From contig OZ242020.1 of the NCBI GenBank assembly GCA_965204875.1, forward strand, positions 2,232,001 through 2,296,000: a DNA stretch of 64,000 bases. The letters run 5' to 3'. This DNA comes from Aldehydirespirator sp965204875. GTDB lineage: Bacteria; Actinomycetota; Acidimicrobiia; Acidimicrobiales; Aldehydirespiratoraceae. Made by a program: the position numbers and the translations under genes. Below the pieces are notes generated by a model that ran no database searches, was not told the DNA's origin, and saw only the letters and a program-made list of their open reading frames with translations. This document shows positions 42,142 to 53,185 of this stretch, piece by piece (the stretch's first letter is position 1; the number at the start of each line of letters is the position of its first letter).

Positions 42142-43259
42142 TGGCCGCGACGCCGGCGCGGTCCGAGGCTCCGCTGCTCTCGGTGCGCGACCTCAATGTT
42201 CGGTTCGGAACCTCCAGAGGCACGGTGAACGCCGTGAACGGGGTGAGTTTCGACCTCCGCCCCGGCGAGACCCTGGCCATCGTGGGGGAGTCGGGGTCGG
42301 GCAAGTCGGTGACGGCCAAGACCCTGATGAACCTGCTTCCGCGCACGGCGAGAGTGAGCGGCGAGGTGACCTACGACGGCTCCGACGTCCGCGCCCTGGC
42401 GGCGTCGGGCGCCAAGCACTTCTTCGGCGTGAAGATGACGATGGTGTTCCAGGATCCGATGACCTCGCTCAACCCGGTCAAGCGGGTGGGCGAGCAGATC
42501 GCCGAGACGCTCCGCTACCACCTCGGCCGCAGGCGGCGGGAGGCTCTCGCCGAGGCCGGGGACCTGCTCGAGCAGGTCGGCGTTCCAGAGCCGGGACGCA
42601 GGGTGGGGCAGTATCCCCACGAGCTGTCGGGCGGCCTGCGCCAGCGGGTGGTCATCGCCATGGCGTTGGCCTGCCGGCCCCGGCTGCTGATCGCGGACGA
42701 GCCCACCACCGCGGTGGACGTGACCGTGCAGAGACACCTCCTCGACCTGCTCGACCGGATGCGCCGCGAGCGCGGGATGTCGATGATCCTCATCACCCAC
42801 GACCTCGGCGTCGCCCGCGGCCGCGCCGACGATGTGGCGGTGATGTACGCGGGCCGAATCGTGGAGCTGGTGGATGCGGGGACGCTCTTCTCCGACATGC
42901 GCCACCCCTACACCAAGGCGCTGCTGCGCTCGATCCCCCGCATCGACGACCCCGTGCATCACCGGCTCGAGGTGATCCCGGGGCGCCCGCCCGAGCTCAT
43001 CGATCCGCCGGACGCCTGTGCCTTCGCGCCCCGCTGCTCCCATGCCCGCTCCGACTGCCTGCAGGGCACGCCCGAGCTGAGCGGGCTGGCGGGTCTGCAC
43101 CGGTTCGCCTGCCTGCACCCCACGGGCACGGCGCGGGGCGCGGCCGCGCTGGCGGCCAACACCGCGGCTGGCCGGACCGCGGCGGGCCTGACGCTGGGAC
43201 TGCCGCGGGGCGTGCCGCCGGGAGTGCCGACGGATCCGCCCGCCGGGAGCGTTGGCTGA
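42141..43259 (+). CDS. ABC transporter ATP-binding protein (DppD-like)
   Basis: 372 residues. Walker A GESGSGKS (about 49-56), Q-loop VFQDPMTSLNP, signature LSGGLRQR, Walker B LLIADEP, switch His in ITHDLG. The C-terminal oligopeptide-binding cluster is CAFAPRCSHARSDC, with four cysteines. The tail after residue 330 is low-complexity (PGVPPGVPTDPP). ATG at 42141 overlaps the permease stop (TGATG); its own stop overlaps the next ATG the same way. Confidence 0.93.
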   Translation: MAATPARSEAPLLSVRDLNVRFGTSRGTVNAVNGVSFDLRPGETLAIVGESGSGKSVTAKTLMNLLPRTARVSGEVTYDGSDVRALAASGAKHFFGVKMTMVFQDPMTSLNPVKRVGEQIAETLRYHLGRRRREALAEAGDLLEQVGVPEPGRRVGQYPHELSGGLRQRVVIAMALACRPRLLIADEPTTAVDVTVQRHLLDLLDRMRRERGMSMILITHDLGVARGRADDVAVMYAGRIVELVDAGTLFSDMRHPYTKALLRSIPRIDDPVHHRLEVIPGRPPELIDPPDACAFAPRCSHARSDCLQGTPELSGLAGLHRFACLHPTGTARGAAALAANTAAGRTAAGLTLGLPRGVPPGVPTDPPAGSVG

Positions 43260-44350
43260 TGGCCGGCAGCGGCCGGGCGCAGCTGCGTAAGCGCGCCGAC
43301 GTGCTGCTGGTCGTGAGGGATCTCGTCGTGCGGTTCCCGGCGGGCCGCAAGCGCGTCGTGCATGCCGTGTCGGGTGTGAGCTTCGACGTGGCGGAGGGAG
43401 AGACGCTGGGCATCGTGGGCGAGTCGGGCTGCGGCAAGTCGACCGTGGCCCGCGCCGTCACCCGGCTCGTGGACGTCACCTCCGGCGAGGTGCTCTACCG
43501 CGACAGGGATCTGGCCCTGCTCGATCTGGCGCTGCTCAAGGGCGAGGAGCTGCGCAAGGTGCGTCCCGACCTCCAGATGATCTTCCAGGACCCGATCTCC
43601 TCGCTCAACCCCCGCAGGCGGGTGCGCGACGTGATCTGCGAGGGCCTCGCCGTGTGGGGCGAGCAGCAGCGGCGCTGGAGCCGCGACGGCATCTCCGAGC
43701 TCATGGAGGCCGTCGGTGTGGAGGCGAGGTTCGGTGACCGGCGCCCGCACGAGTTCTCGGGCGGCCAGTGCCAGCGGATCGGCATCGCCAGGGCGCTGGC
43801 GCTAGACCCGAGGCTGCTCATCTGCGACGAGCCCGTTTCGGCGCTGGACGTGTCGATCCAGGCTCAGATCCTCAACCTGCTGGGGGACATGAAGCAGCGC
43901 TACGGGCTGACCATGATGTTCATCTCCCACGACCTCTCCGTCGTGAAGAACGTGAGCGACCGGGTCGTGGTGATGTACCTCGGCAAGGTTTGCGAGATCG
44001 GCGCCACCACCGAGATCTACGAGCGGCCCGCGCATCCCTACACCCGGGCGCTGCTGGCGTCGATTCCCGAGCCGGCCGCCACCGTGGACGCGAGCGAGGG
44101 CGACATCGAAGGCGATCTGCCCTCGGCAACCTCGCCTCCCAGCGGGTGCCGCTTCCATACCAGGTGCCCGCACGCCAGCGACGTGTGCCGCGAGGTGGAG
44201 CCCACGACCCGGCGGGTCGGCGGCGCTGCCGACCACTACGTTGCCTGCCACCACCCTGTGGGGGTGTCGGTGGCGTCTCAGGGGGTGGCGTCTCGGCTGG
44301 AGGTGGCGTCTCAGGTGGCGCACTCCGAGGCGCCCGTGGCGACGACGTAG
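43259..44350 (+). CDS. ABC transporter ATP-binding protein (DppF-like)
   Basis: 363 residues. Walker A GESGCGKS, Q-loop IFQDPISSLNP, signature FSGGQCQR, Walker B LLICDEP, SHDLSV switch; C-terminal cysteines in GCRFHTRCPHASDVC. The C-terminal 25 residues (VASQGVASRLEVASQVAHSEA) come from a GGTGGCGTCTC repeat that also holds the end of the convergent reductase gene; the two genes overlap tail to tail by 40 bp. The normal protein probably ends near GVSV. Confidence 0.92.
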   Translation: MAGSGRAQLRKRADVLLVVRDLVVRFPAGRKRVVHAVSGVSFDVAEGETLGIVGESGCGKSTVARAVTRLVDVTSGEVLYRDRDLALLDLALLKGEELRKVRPDLQMIFQDPISSLNPRRRVRDVICEGLAVWGEQQRRWSRDGISELMEAVGVEARFGDRRPHEFSGGQCQRIGIARALALDPRLLICDEPVSALDVSIQAQILNLLGDMKQRYGLTMMFISHDLSVVKNVSDRVVVMYLGKVCEIGATTEIYERPAHPYTRALLASIPEPAATVDASEGDIEGDLPSATSPPSGCRFHTRCPHASDVCREVEPTTRRVGGAADHYVACHHPVGVSVASQGVASRLEVASQVAHSEAPVATT

Positions 44351-46224
44351 GGCCCGGTCTCGTCGAAATCGACGTAGAAGTCCGGGTCCTCACCGTAGGC
44401 GGGGAACCGGTCCAGATCCTTAAGCTCGACCGCCAGCTCCCTGGCCCCGCCGACGCGCTGCAGCCACTGGCGGAACGTCTCTGCCGGCTGCCGCTCGGCG
44501 GCGAAGCGGCGTATCACCCGCACGGTGGCCTCGGGCGCGTTGCGGGCGGGCAGCCGCAGCGCCTTGGCGCCGAAATGCATCTGCTGCTTGCCGATGTAGC
44601 CGCCGAGCAGCATCTGGTAGCCGGGCGCGCTGCGGCCGCTCCGGCGGCGCTCCACCCCGAAGAAGCCGATGTCGGAGGCGTGGTGCTGGCCGCAGGAGTT
44701 GGGGCATCCCGAGATGTTGATGCGGACCCCGCCCACATCGGCGAGTCCCTCGGACTCGAGCAGCTCGCCGATGGCGTCGCCGAGCCCCCGGCTCTGGGTG
44801 ACCGCCAGATTGCAGGTGTCGGCGCCCGGGCAGGCCACCACGTCCCGGGCCAGCTCCGCTCCTGGCTGTGCCATTCCCATGTCGCCCAGGCGGTCGTGGA
44901 CTGCTGTGAGGTCGCCGGGGCGCAGGCCCCGGAACACGACGTTCTGGCGGTTGGTGAGGCGCACGTCGGCGGAGAGGTCGCGCTGCAGCGCCGCGAGGCC
45001 GCGGAACTGCTCGCCGGTGATGTCGCCGAGGCGGGCCTGCGCGTACACCGACACCGTGCCGTCGGCCGCGCCCCGGACCACGTTGGCCCTCTCCCAGCGC
45101 TCGTAGCCGCCTCCGGTGCCGATGCTCACCGGCGTGCCCTGGCCGACGGCGGTGATCTCGCCGGGCTCGCCGGCGCCGGCGGGTTCGTCGCCGTCGGTCC
45201 GCACCTCGGCCGGGATGCCGCCGGGCCATGATGACGAGGCCACGAGCAGCTCTCGCTGGGCCAGCACCCGGCGCTGCACCTCCTCGAACCCGAGCGTGTC
45301 CACCAGCCACTTCATGCGGGCGCGCAGCTTGTTGTCACGGTTGCCCGCCTGGTCGAACACTCTCAGGCAGGCCTCGATGGTGGGCAGCAGGTCCTCGCGT
45401 GCCGTGAAGTCCTCCAGTGCCAGCGCCGGGTGGGGCGTGGCGCCGAGGCCGCCCGCTATGAACACCCGGAAGCCGCGCTCGGATGTGCCGTCGGAGCGCG
45501 GGCGCGATGTCCCGATCATCCCCACGTCGTTGAACATGGCCTGCCCGCAATCGGACGCGCAGCCCGAGAAGTTGATCTTGAACTTGCGGGGCAGGCGCTG
45601 GCTGATCGGGTTGCGCACGAAATGGCGGTAGACGGCCTCGGCCCAGGGTGTGATGTCGAGCACCTCGTGGGGGCAGGCGCCCGCGAGGTGGCATCCCGCG
45701 ACGTTGCGGACCGTGTCCCCGCAGGCCTCGCGGGTGGTGAGCCCCACCGACGCCAGGTGCTCGAGCACCTCCGGGATCCGATCGAGCTGGACGAAGTGGA
45801 ACTGGATGTTCTGGCGGGTGGTGATATGTCCCCAGCCACGGCTGTACGTGTCGACGAGCCAGCCGATCATCTCGAGCTGCTCGGGCCTGATCGAGCCGTG
45901 GGGAACCTTCACCCTCACCATCTGGTTGGTGCCGCCCTGACGCTGGCCGTAGATGCCGTTGTTGAGGCGGAACACGCGGAACACCTCGTCGCTGAGGTCG
46001 CCGGCCCGGTTGCGTTCCAGCATCTCGACGAACTTGTCGATGTCGGCACGCATCTCGGGACTGATGGGCCCGCAGTCGGGGGGAGGCCCGGGCCGGTCGG
46101 GCGCGGCGGCGGGTATCGCGGGTGTGACCCCGGGTGCCGCGCCGGCTGCTGTCTGCGAGGGTGATGGGATCGGCGGGGGATCCGGTCGCGTCCGGGTCGC
46201 GTCAAGTGCCGTTTGCAGGATCAT
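44311..46224 (-). CDS. Ferredoxin-dependent sulfite/nitrite reductase (siroheme, [4Fe-4S])
   Basis: 637 residues. Two ferredoxin-like halves and two siroheme-domain halves. The cluster/siroheme signature is CPGADTC near residue 475 and SGCPNSCGQH near residue 515 (C-x5-C, C-x3-C). N-terminal TRQNIQFHFVQL and the second-half TNRQNVVFRGL are the paired siroheme-binding strands. An acidic/proline N-terminal extension of about 50 residues is unusual. Located downstream of cobA and the precorrin-2 dehydrogenase, which make its cofactor. Sulfite reduction for Met/Cys synthesis is the more likely role because no nitrate genes are seen. Confidence 0.9.
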   Translation of the reverse strand: MILQTALDATRTRPDPPPIPSPSQTAAGAAPGVTPAIPAAAPDRPGPPPDCGPISPEMRADIDKFVEMLERNRAGDLSDEVFRVFRLNNGIYGQRQGGTNQMVRVKVPHGSIRPEQLEMIGWLVDTYSRGWGHITTRQNIQFHFVQLDRIPEVLEHLASVGLTTREACGDTVRNVAGCHLAGACPHEVLDITPWAEAVYRHFVRNPISQRLPRKFKINFSGCASDCGQAMFNDVGMIGTSRPRSDGTSERGFRVFIAGGLGATPHPALALEDFTAREDLLPTIEACLRVFDQAGNRDNKLRARMKWLVDTLGFEEVQRRVLAQRELLVASSSWPGGIPAEVRTDGDEPAGAGEPGEITAVGQGTPVSIGTGGGYERWERANVVRGAADGTVSVYAQARLGDITGEQFRGLAALQRDLSADVRLTNRQNVVFRGLRPGDLTAVHDRLGDMGMAQPGAELARDVVACPGADTCNLAVTQSRGLGDAIGELLESEGLADVGGVRINISGCPNSCGQHHASDIGFFGVERRRSGRSAPGYQMLLGGYIGKQQMHFGAKALRLPARNAPEATVRVIRRFAAERQPAETFRQWLQRVGGARELAVELKDLDRFPAYGEDPDFYVDFDETGPYVVATGASECAT

Positions 46225-46324
46225 GTAAGGGCTCCTTGGCTGGCATGGTCGGTGTGGTCGGGGTGGTCGGGGTGGTTGGTGTGTTCGGTGTGTTCGGGCT
46301 GTCAGCGGTGTTGTGTGCCGGCGG

Positions 46325-47188
46325 TCATGCGGGGGTCCCCTGGACCGCGAGCGTGGCAGGGGTGAGTTGTCCGGCAAGGTCAAGCAGGTCTGTTTCGAGT
46401 AGGTCCATGCCGTGCGGCGCCGGGCGCACTTCGGGATCGGGCCGCGATCCGTTGGGGTGTCCGGTGGCGTGTCCGGACACGGCGAGCACGTCCTCGGCCG
46501 CTACCGCGCCGATGACGAGGGTGGCCGGGCTCGCCACGGCGAGCCTGCGCAGTCCGGCGAGGTCGCTGCGCTGCACCCGCTGGCGCTCGGTGGTGGCGGC
46601 GCTGACGGCCGCGACCGGGGTGTCGCCGGGCATGCCGGCGGCGAGCAGTCGATCGGCGATCTGCGGGGCGCGTGCGGCTGCCATCAGGATCACCAGGGTC
46701 GTGCCGCCGCGTGCCAGCGCGGCCCAGTCGAGCGGACGCTCGCAGGCCGGGTCCTGCCGGGCGGTCACGACGGTGAAGCCGCTCGAGGCGCCCCGCATCG
46801 TCACGGGAATGCCGGCGACGGCCGGCGCCGAGATCGCGGAGGTGACTCCCGGGACCAGGTCCACGTCCAAGCCGGCGGCGTGCAGTGCCACCGCCTCCTC
46901 GCCGCCGCGCCCGAACACGAACGGGTCGCCGCCCTTGAGGCGCACCACGCAGTCGAAGCGCCGGCCCCGGTCGATCAGGATGGCGTTGATCTCGTCCTGC
47001 GTGATGCCGGGGATGCCCGGGGTCTTGCCCACATCGACTCTTTCGGCCCACGCCGGAGCCATGTCAACGACGGCGGGCGCCACCAACCGGTCGTGCACCA
47101 CCGCGTCGGCGCGGCGCAGGAGGTTGACTGCCCGCACGGTGAGCAGCTCGGGATCGCCGGGGCCAGCGCCCACCAGATGCACGGTCAC
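46325..47188 (-). CDS. cobA: Uroporphyrinogen-III C-methyltransferase
   Basis: 287 residues; makes precorrin-2 from uroporphyrinogen III with two AdoMet. Motifs: VGAGPGDPELLT (5-16), RLKGGDPFVFGRGGEE (about 87-102), PGVTSAISAPAVAGIPVT (130-147). GTG start at 47188 overlaps the upstream stop by 4 nt. The extra C-terminal part (about 245-287) is not a uroporphyrinogen synthase domain. Supplies siroheme for the reductase downstream. Confidence 0.93.
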   Translation of the reverse strand: MTVHLVGAGPGDPELLTVRAVNLLRRADAVVHDRLVAPAVVDMAPAWAERVDVGKTPGIPGITQDEINAILIDRGRRFDCVVRLKGGDPFVFGRGGEEAVALHAAGLDVDLVPGVTSAISAPAVAGIPVTMRGASSGFTVVTARQDPACERPLDWAALARGGTTLVILMAAARAPQIADRLLAAGMPGDTPVAAVSAATTERQRVQRSDLAGLRRLAVASPATLVIGAVAAEDVLAVSGHATGHPNGSRPDPEVRPAPHGMDLLETDLLDLAGQLTPATLAVQGTPA

Positions 47189-48021
47189 GGCGCGAGCGTC
47201 CCAGCGGGGTGGCGCATGACCGCGCGGGTCGTGTTCTGAGACTCCTGCGGCTCGTGCGGCAGGCGCGGGCGCCTATGGCCATCCTCTGGGCGACGCGGCT
47301 CCTGCGTCTGCTGGGACTCTGGCACCGGAGTGAGGTCTCCGGCGTGGATCGTCACCGCTGCCGTCTCGTGAGTTCCATGGGACTCTGGCACCGGAGCGAG
47401 GCCGAGATGGCTGCGCAGCCGGGCCCGGGCCTCCTCGACGCGCCCGGTGCGGGCGAGTTCGAGCAGGCCGTCGTCGAGGGCGGCCTCCCAGCCGGCTGCC
47501 TCCGACGTGCCGAAGGTTGCCCTGGCTTCGGCCCTGGCCTCCGACAGCAACTCCAGCAGGGTGGTGTAGCTGCAGTCGATCTCGCGCTCGATCCGGCGCC
47601 GGAGCCAGCGGGCCAGCGCGGGCGTGCGGCCCCCGGTGGACACCGTCACCTGCAGGTCGCCCCGGCGCGCCACCGACGGCAGGGTGAACGTGCAGTTGGC
47701 CGGGTCGTCGGCCGAGTTGACGAACACGTTGGCTTCCCCGCAGTCCCTCGCCACCTGCGAGTTGACCGCGCCGTCGCTCGTGGCCGTGACGACCAGGCGG
47801 TACGAGCCCGCCTCGCCGGGCCGGTAGGGCCGCCGGCGCCAGGAGACGTCGGCGCGCCCGGCGATCTCGCCGGTGGCGGCGGGTGCGACGACCGTCACGC
47901 GGGCACCGGCTCGGCACAGAGCATCGACCTTGCGGGCCGCCACCGGCCCGCCGCCCACCACCAGGACGGGCCGGCCTGCCAGGCAGAGGTTCACCGGATA
48001 CGGGACTGGAGGGCTGCTCAT
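47185..48021 (-). CDS. Precorrin-2 dehydrogenase / sirohydrochlorin ferrochelatase
   Basis: 278 residues. Met8/CysG N-terminal type: VLVVGGGPVAARKVDALCRAG (NAD loop), VNSADDPANCTFTLPSVARRGD, STGGRTPALARWLRRRIE. Completes siroheme from precorrin-2. The last 80 residues (after GLAPVPESHG) are repeat-derived: the unit GACTCTGGCACCGGAG occurs twice (47318-47333, 47380-47395). First gene of the siroheme/reductase operon; a palindrome lies 77 nt upstream. Confidence 0.9.
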   Translation of the reverse strand: MSSPPVPYPVNLCLAGRPVLVVGGGPVAARKVDALCRAGARVTVVAPAATGEIAGRADVSWRRRPYRPGEAGSYRLVVTATSDGAVNSQVARDCGEANVFVNSADDPANCTFTLPSVARRGDLQVTVSTGGRTPALARWLRRRIEREIDCSYTTLLELLSEARAEARATFGTSEAAGWEAALDDGLLELARTGRVEEARARLRSHLGLAPVPESHGTHETAAVTIHAGDLTPVPESQQTQEPRRPEDGHRRPRLPHEPQESQNTTRAVMRHPAGTLAP

Positions 48022-48383
48022 GGTAATCCTGATAAAGCCGATAGGGAAGGTCGGGATTAGGCAGGGTAACCACGCCTGGCAAGCAATACAACACAAACCC
48101 GATCAGATTTGTCGGGAATACCTCGAACCCCGCCGTCGGCTGCGCCTACAACCGAACTGTTCGGTGCTAGTGCTGTGCACCAGGTTCTCAGGGCGAAGAC
48201 GACACCAAACGGGGGCGAGGACGGGGACCGAACCTGCCGGCACCACCGCATCGGCACAAACTGAGGCCAAGGGCGTGTTCGCCGTTGAACCAGATTCGTG
48301 GGGCTGCACGGCTGGACGGCACTGGGCCGCAAGACCAGGCCGGGGTGTGTTCGTTGTGCGCTACGACGCCAGGCCGCGCAGGC
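48022..48383. other. 362-bp spacer with palindrome upstream of the siroheme operon
   Basis: Contains the operon's control region, with the operator-like palindrome at 48098-48116, and more than 250 bp with nothing recognised. No gene on either strand. Confidence 0.5.
48098..48116 (-). promoter_or_regulatory. CCCGA-N9-TCGGG palindrome (possible sulfur-regulator site)
   Basis: Plus strand CCCGATCAGATTTGTCGGG, 77 nt before the siroheme operon start. The arm/spacer geometry (5-9-5, AT-rich core) resembles sites of Rrf2-family cysteine/sulfur regulators such as CymR. The match is by shape only. Confidence 0.4.
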
Positions 48384-48710
48384 TCAGGGGATCTCGGCGG
48401 CTCGGTGGTGGGTGGATCGGCGGGACGCGTGGATGATCCGCCACATGACCAGCCCGACGGCCGCGGTGACGGCGCCCATCGTGGCGAACTGGAGGCTGCC
48501 GCCCCGGTCGCCGGAGTGCTGGGGCCCGGGTCCCGCCTCGGGCGTGCCGATGATCCGGTCGGCGCCCACGGGCGTCTCGTACACGGGTCTGAGTCCCTCG
48601 CCGGTGTCCGCCGGCAGGGGCTCCTCGTCGCCCTCATGAGCCAGTGCCGCCCCCGGCGCGACCAGCATCATCGCAGCGGCCGCCGGCAGCACCAGCATCA
48701 GCAGCCTCAC
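48384..48710 (-). CDS. Small secreted/membrane protein, hypothetical
   Basis: 108 residues from GTG 48710 (ATG 48698 also possible). A signal-like helix (RLLMLVLPAAAAMMLVAPGA) ends at ALAHEGDEE; a Pro/Asp/Gly-rich middle follows; a second helix (FATMGAVTAAVGLVMWRII) is near the end with a basic tail. So either a type I membrane protein or a protein anchored at both ends. No family recognised. It follows an SDR on the same strand, 150 nt away. Confidence 0.55.
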   Translation of the reverse strand: MRLLMLVLPAAAAMMLVAPGAALAHEGDEEPLPADTGEGLRPVYETPVGADRIIGTPEAGPGPQHSGDRGGSLQFATMGAVTAAVGLVMWRIIHASRRSTHHRAAEIP

Positions 48711-48859
48711 ACGAGCCGCCAAGCCGGTATCGCTTACTCGGCAACCTCGACGTGCCGGTCCGTGGCTCGGGTGCGGGGTGTTCACTTGGACGCCTCCCCG
48801 TGTCGGCCCGCGGCGCGCGCGGTTTCGTTGCGTCGGCCCGTGGCTCCGGCGGGGGGTGC

Positions 48860-49678
<819 letters not shown>

Positions 49679-49866
49679 TTGGCTCCCCGAGTTCGGCAGG
49701 GCGATGGGGGACTCTCTGATCCCGCGAGCCCGCTTGCGAAGCTAGCGGTGGGCTCGACCGTCTTCTACGGCTTGGCCGAGCCTTGGGCGCTGATGTTGTT
49801 GGAGTGGGGCGCGGGATTCGTGGTGTGGAGCTAGCCGTGGGGTCGCCGACCCTCTACGGTGCGGGC

Positions 49867-50738
<872 letters not shown>

Positions 50739-50742
<4 letters not shown>

Positions 50743-51554
50743 GTCACGCAGCGAGCGCGGTGAGCGGTGAGATGGGCGAGGCGACGATCGACGAGGTCTG
50801 CGTCGTGGCGCTGGCCGAGGCGTTCAGGGGCGACGGCGAGTTGCTGTGCCATCCGATGGGGCCGCTGCCCACGGTGGCGGGCCGCCTGGCACGCGCCGCC
50901 TTCGAGCCCGACCTCATGCTCACCGACACCGTGGCGTATTCGGTGACCGGAACGCCGCCGCTCGGTCTCACCGTCGACGCCGCCAGCCTCGCCACCGGCA
51001 GCCCCAGCGTGGTCGTGGAGGGCTACCTGCCCTTCCGCAGCGTGTTCGACCAGGCGTGGTCGGGGCGTCGCCACGTGGTCATGGGTGCCAGCCAGATGGA
51101 TCGCCTCGGCAACCAGAACTTCGCCGCGATCGGCGACTACCGCAGGCCCAGGGCGCAACTGCTCGGTCTGCGGGGCGCGCCGGGCAACCTGCTCAACCAC
51201 GCCACCAGCTACTGGGTGCCGAACCAGGCTCGGACGTTCGTTCCGAGCGTGGACGTGATCTCAGGGCCGGGGTATGACAGCGTGGCGGCCCTGCCCGGGT
51301 CCAGCGGACGCTTCCATGAGATACGCCGCGTCGTGACCGAGCTTGCCGCCTACGACTTCGAGACTCCGGATCGTGGCATGCGCCTGCGCTCCGTGCATCC
51401 CGGCACGACCCTCGACGAGGTGCTGTCCGCCACTCCCTTCGAGCTGGCCGTGCCCGAGGAGGTCCCCGCCAGCCGCCTCCCCACGGGCGAGGAGCTTCAC
51501 CTCATCCGCAACGTCATCGACCCCGAGGGCGTCCGCAAGGCCGAGTTCCGCTAG
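50739..51554 (+). CDS. ipdB: IpdB-like CoA-transferase-fold hydrolase, beta subunit
   Basis: 271 residues from GTG 50739; ATG 50772 would give 260, closer to known IpdB. EVCVVALAEAFRGDGELL, HPMGPLPTVAGRLAR, GRRHVVMGASQMDRLGNQN and RGAPGNLLNHATSYWVPN match IpdB well. Works with IpdA. Its 3' end (51525-51566) is copied at 51596-51635, including the stop codon. Confidence 0.8.
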
Positions 51555-51635
51555 CCGCCGTGCCAGGGCGTCACACTCCGATTTGGCCCGACGATGAAGG
51601 CATCCGAAAGGCGAGTTCCGCTAGCCGGCGTGCAG
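51525..51635. repeat. Duplicated ipdB 3' end
   Basis: Unit 51525-51566 (end of ipdB with TAG) recurs at 51596-51635 at about 85% identity, 71 bp later. The intervening 30 bp are unrelated. Confidence 0.85.
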
Positions 51636-51760
51636 TGCCGGTGGTGGCGTGCGGGTCTCTGACAGCCAGTCGAGGATGGCCCCGACGAGTTCGTCGGAGT
51701 GGCGGCGGTTCTTCTCCACATGTCGCAGGGCGAGGCGCGCCATCTAAGCAGCGCGCCTCG

Positions 51761-52165
51761 CTAGGCCTTGACGCTTGAGCGGGCAATCTCACGACGCAGC
51801 ATGACGGAAACCACGAGCATCACTGCTATCGGTGCCAGCATGTACGGGCCGAGATCCGGGCCTGAGTCGTCAACACCGACTCTGGCGGTAAACCAAACGG
51901 CCACCATCAGAGCGGCGCCTCCTACAAGACGTGCCCATCGGAACCGGCGCATTCTCCAGCAGATCACCGCCACCAGCGCGAAGGGTACGCTCATCCACGG
52001 CTCGACCACATCCAACTCCCCGAATCCACGTGCAGAGATCGCAATGGCCACCATGGCCGACACCAAGAACACGGCTGTGAGCCTGCGGTGCTGGCGACTC
52101 TTGACCTCACTTTCCGTATGGACAGCCATTGTCAAGAGCGCTATCGACAGCCGGGCCTTGCGCAT
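51761..52165 (-). CDS. Four-helix hypothetical membrane protein
   Basis: 134 residues from ATG 52165, inside the 3' end of the upstream gene (25-nt overlap), so likely coupled. Helices at about 35-52, 60-75, 80-97 and 106-124 (e.g. RLTAVFLVSAMVAIAI, YMLAPIAVMLVVSVML). No family recognised. Follows the secreted protein 52141-52968, and the pair may form a small cell-surface unit. Longer upstream readings have poor codon use and are rejected. Confidence 0.55.
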   Translation of the reverse strand: MRKARLSIALLTMAVHTESEVKSRQHRRLTAVFLVSAMVAIAISARGFGELDVVEPWMSVPFALVAVICWRMRRFRWARLVGGAALMVAVWFTARVGVDDSGPDLGPYMLAPIAVMLVVSVMLRREIARSSVKA

Positions 52166-52968
52166 CGCGCTTGGCGCAACGGCTTCGGCTTCGGGGGAGG
52201 TGCCGGGCGCGACGGGTTTGAGGAATTCATATGTTGATTTATTGACTGGCCGACGGTACTGATGACTGTCAAGACAGCAGGGCCGCAGGCAGAGCCCGCC
52301 GACGCTCCGCATGCTGATATCGCTGTGAGCACAGCAGCGCCTACGGCAACACAACTTAGAAAGTTGCTCCATCCTCCGCATGGGTCAGCAATCACCGGGT
52401 ATGTGTGGCCAGTGTGGTCCACTGTCTGCACGAGCGTGTCGCCTTGAACAGTGAAGTTGGTCGACACTGGCTTGCCGTCGGCATCAACAGCCCAGGGAGT
52501 CTCCCATCCTCCGGCCCGGTTCTGCTCAGCGTCAAAGATGGCCACCGATCCGTCGGCTTGCACCTTGGCGGTGTGCCCGTAGGGCACAGCACCCTGGAAC
52601 CGGTATTCGCTGGGATCAGCGGCATCGTCAACAATTACCACTGCCAGAAACGCGCCGTCCCGCAGTGTTGCCGTCACGGCAGACACGCCGCTGGTTCCGC
52701 CGACAGCAGCTAGGCCGTGGGGAGCAACGCTGTCGGGCGTTGACACCATCGTGTAGGTTGCAGCGCCGGTGTGAGCGACCGGACCTGTCTCAAGCCCTTC
52801 GCCTTCAGCAAGGTCGCCTATGTCTACCGGGCCGCCAGTCCCGATGCCGGTTCCCTGCGTAAGCAGACCGTCGCCGTCGGCGCTGGCCACCGCCGGTACT
52901 GCCAGCATCGCCGCCAGGACCGTTGAGACGGCAATCGTCGCAAGCCCACTCGTGAGAGACATTCTCAT
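52141..52968 (-). CDS. Secreted hypothetical protein
   Basis: 275 residues from ATG 52968 (ribosome site AGGAG). Signal peptide (SGLATIAVSTVLAAMLAVPA) ending ASADG. The middle part has VDHTGHTYPVIADPCGGWSN, a motif seen in many secreted actinobacterial proteins of unknown function, followed by a small-residue membrane-like segment with three cysteines (AISACGASAGSACGPAVLT) and a Pro/Lys/Arg tail. Function unknown. Codon use is less GC-biased than in the genes around. A 27-bp palindrome lies 22 nt before the start. Confidence 0.65.
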   Translation of the reverse strand: MRMSLTSGLATIAVSTVLAAMLAVPAVASADGDGLLTQGTGIGTGGPVDIGDLAEGEGLETGPVAHTGAATYTMVSTPDSVAPHGLAAVGGTSGVSAVTATLRDGAFLAVVIVDDAADPSEYRFQGAVPYGHTAKVQADGSVAIFDAEQNRAGGWETPWAVDADGKPVSTNFTVQGDTLVQTVDHTGHTYPVIADPCGGWSNFLSCVAVGAAVLTAISACGASAGSACGPAVLTVISTVGQSINQHMNSSNPSRPAPPPKPKPLRQARCARPGCR

Positions 52969-52989
52969 GACCAATCTCCTCTGTTACTG

Positions 52990-53016
52990 GTCGCCTAGCG
53001 ACCGTCGCTAGGCGAC
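52990..53016. promoter_or_regulatory. 27-bp near-perfect palindrome before the secreted-protein gene
   Basis: GTCGCCTAGCGAC (52990-53002), one base, GTCGCTAGGCGAC (53004-53016): 13-bp arms without a mismatch. It lies 22-48 nt upstream of ATG 52968. Could be a repressor operator or a 5' UTR hairpin. Confidence 0.6.
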
Positions 53017-53185
53017 AGAGGTCTTGTAGCACAGATCAGCATCGGGCGCAAGCCTCTTGAGTGTATCGCTTGCGCTTCCTCGTGAACGACATGTCCACGG
53101 GGAGAGTGCCAGGTAGCGGAGCCTGCCCAGGTATCAGTCTGGGCCTCGGTACCCTGGATATTGGAGTCGCGAGTTGTGTGGCTGG

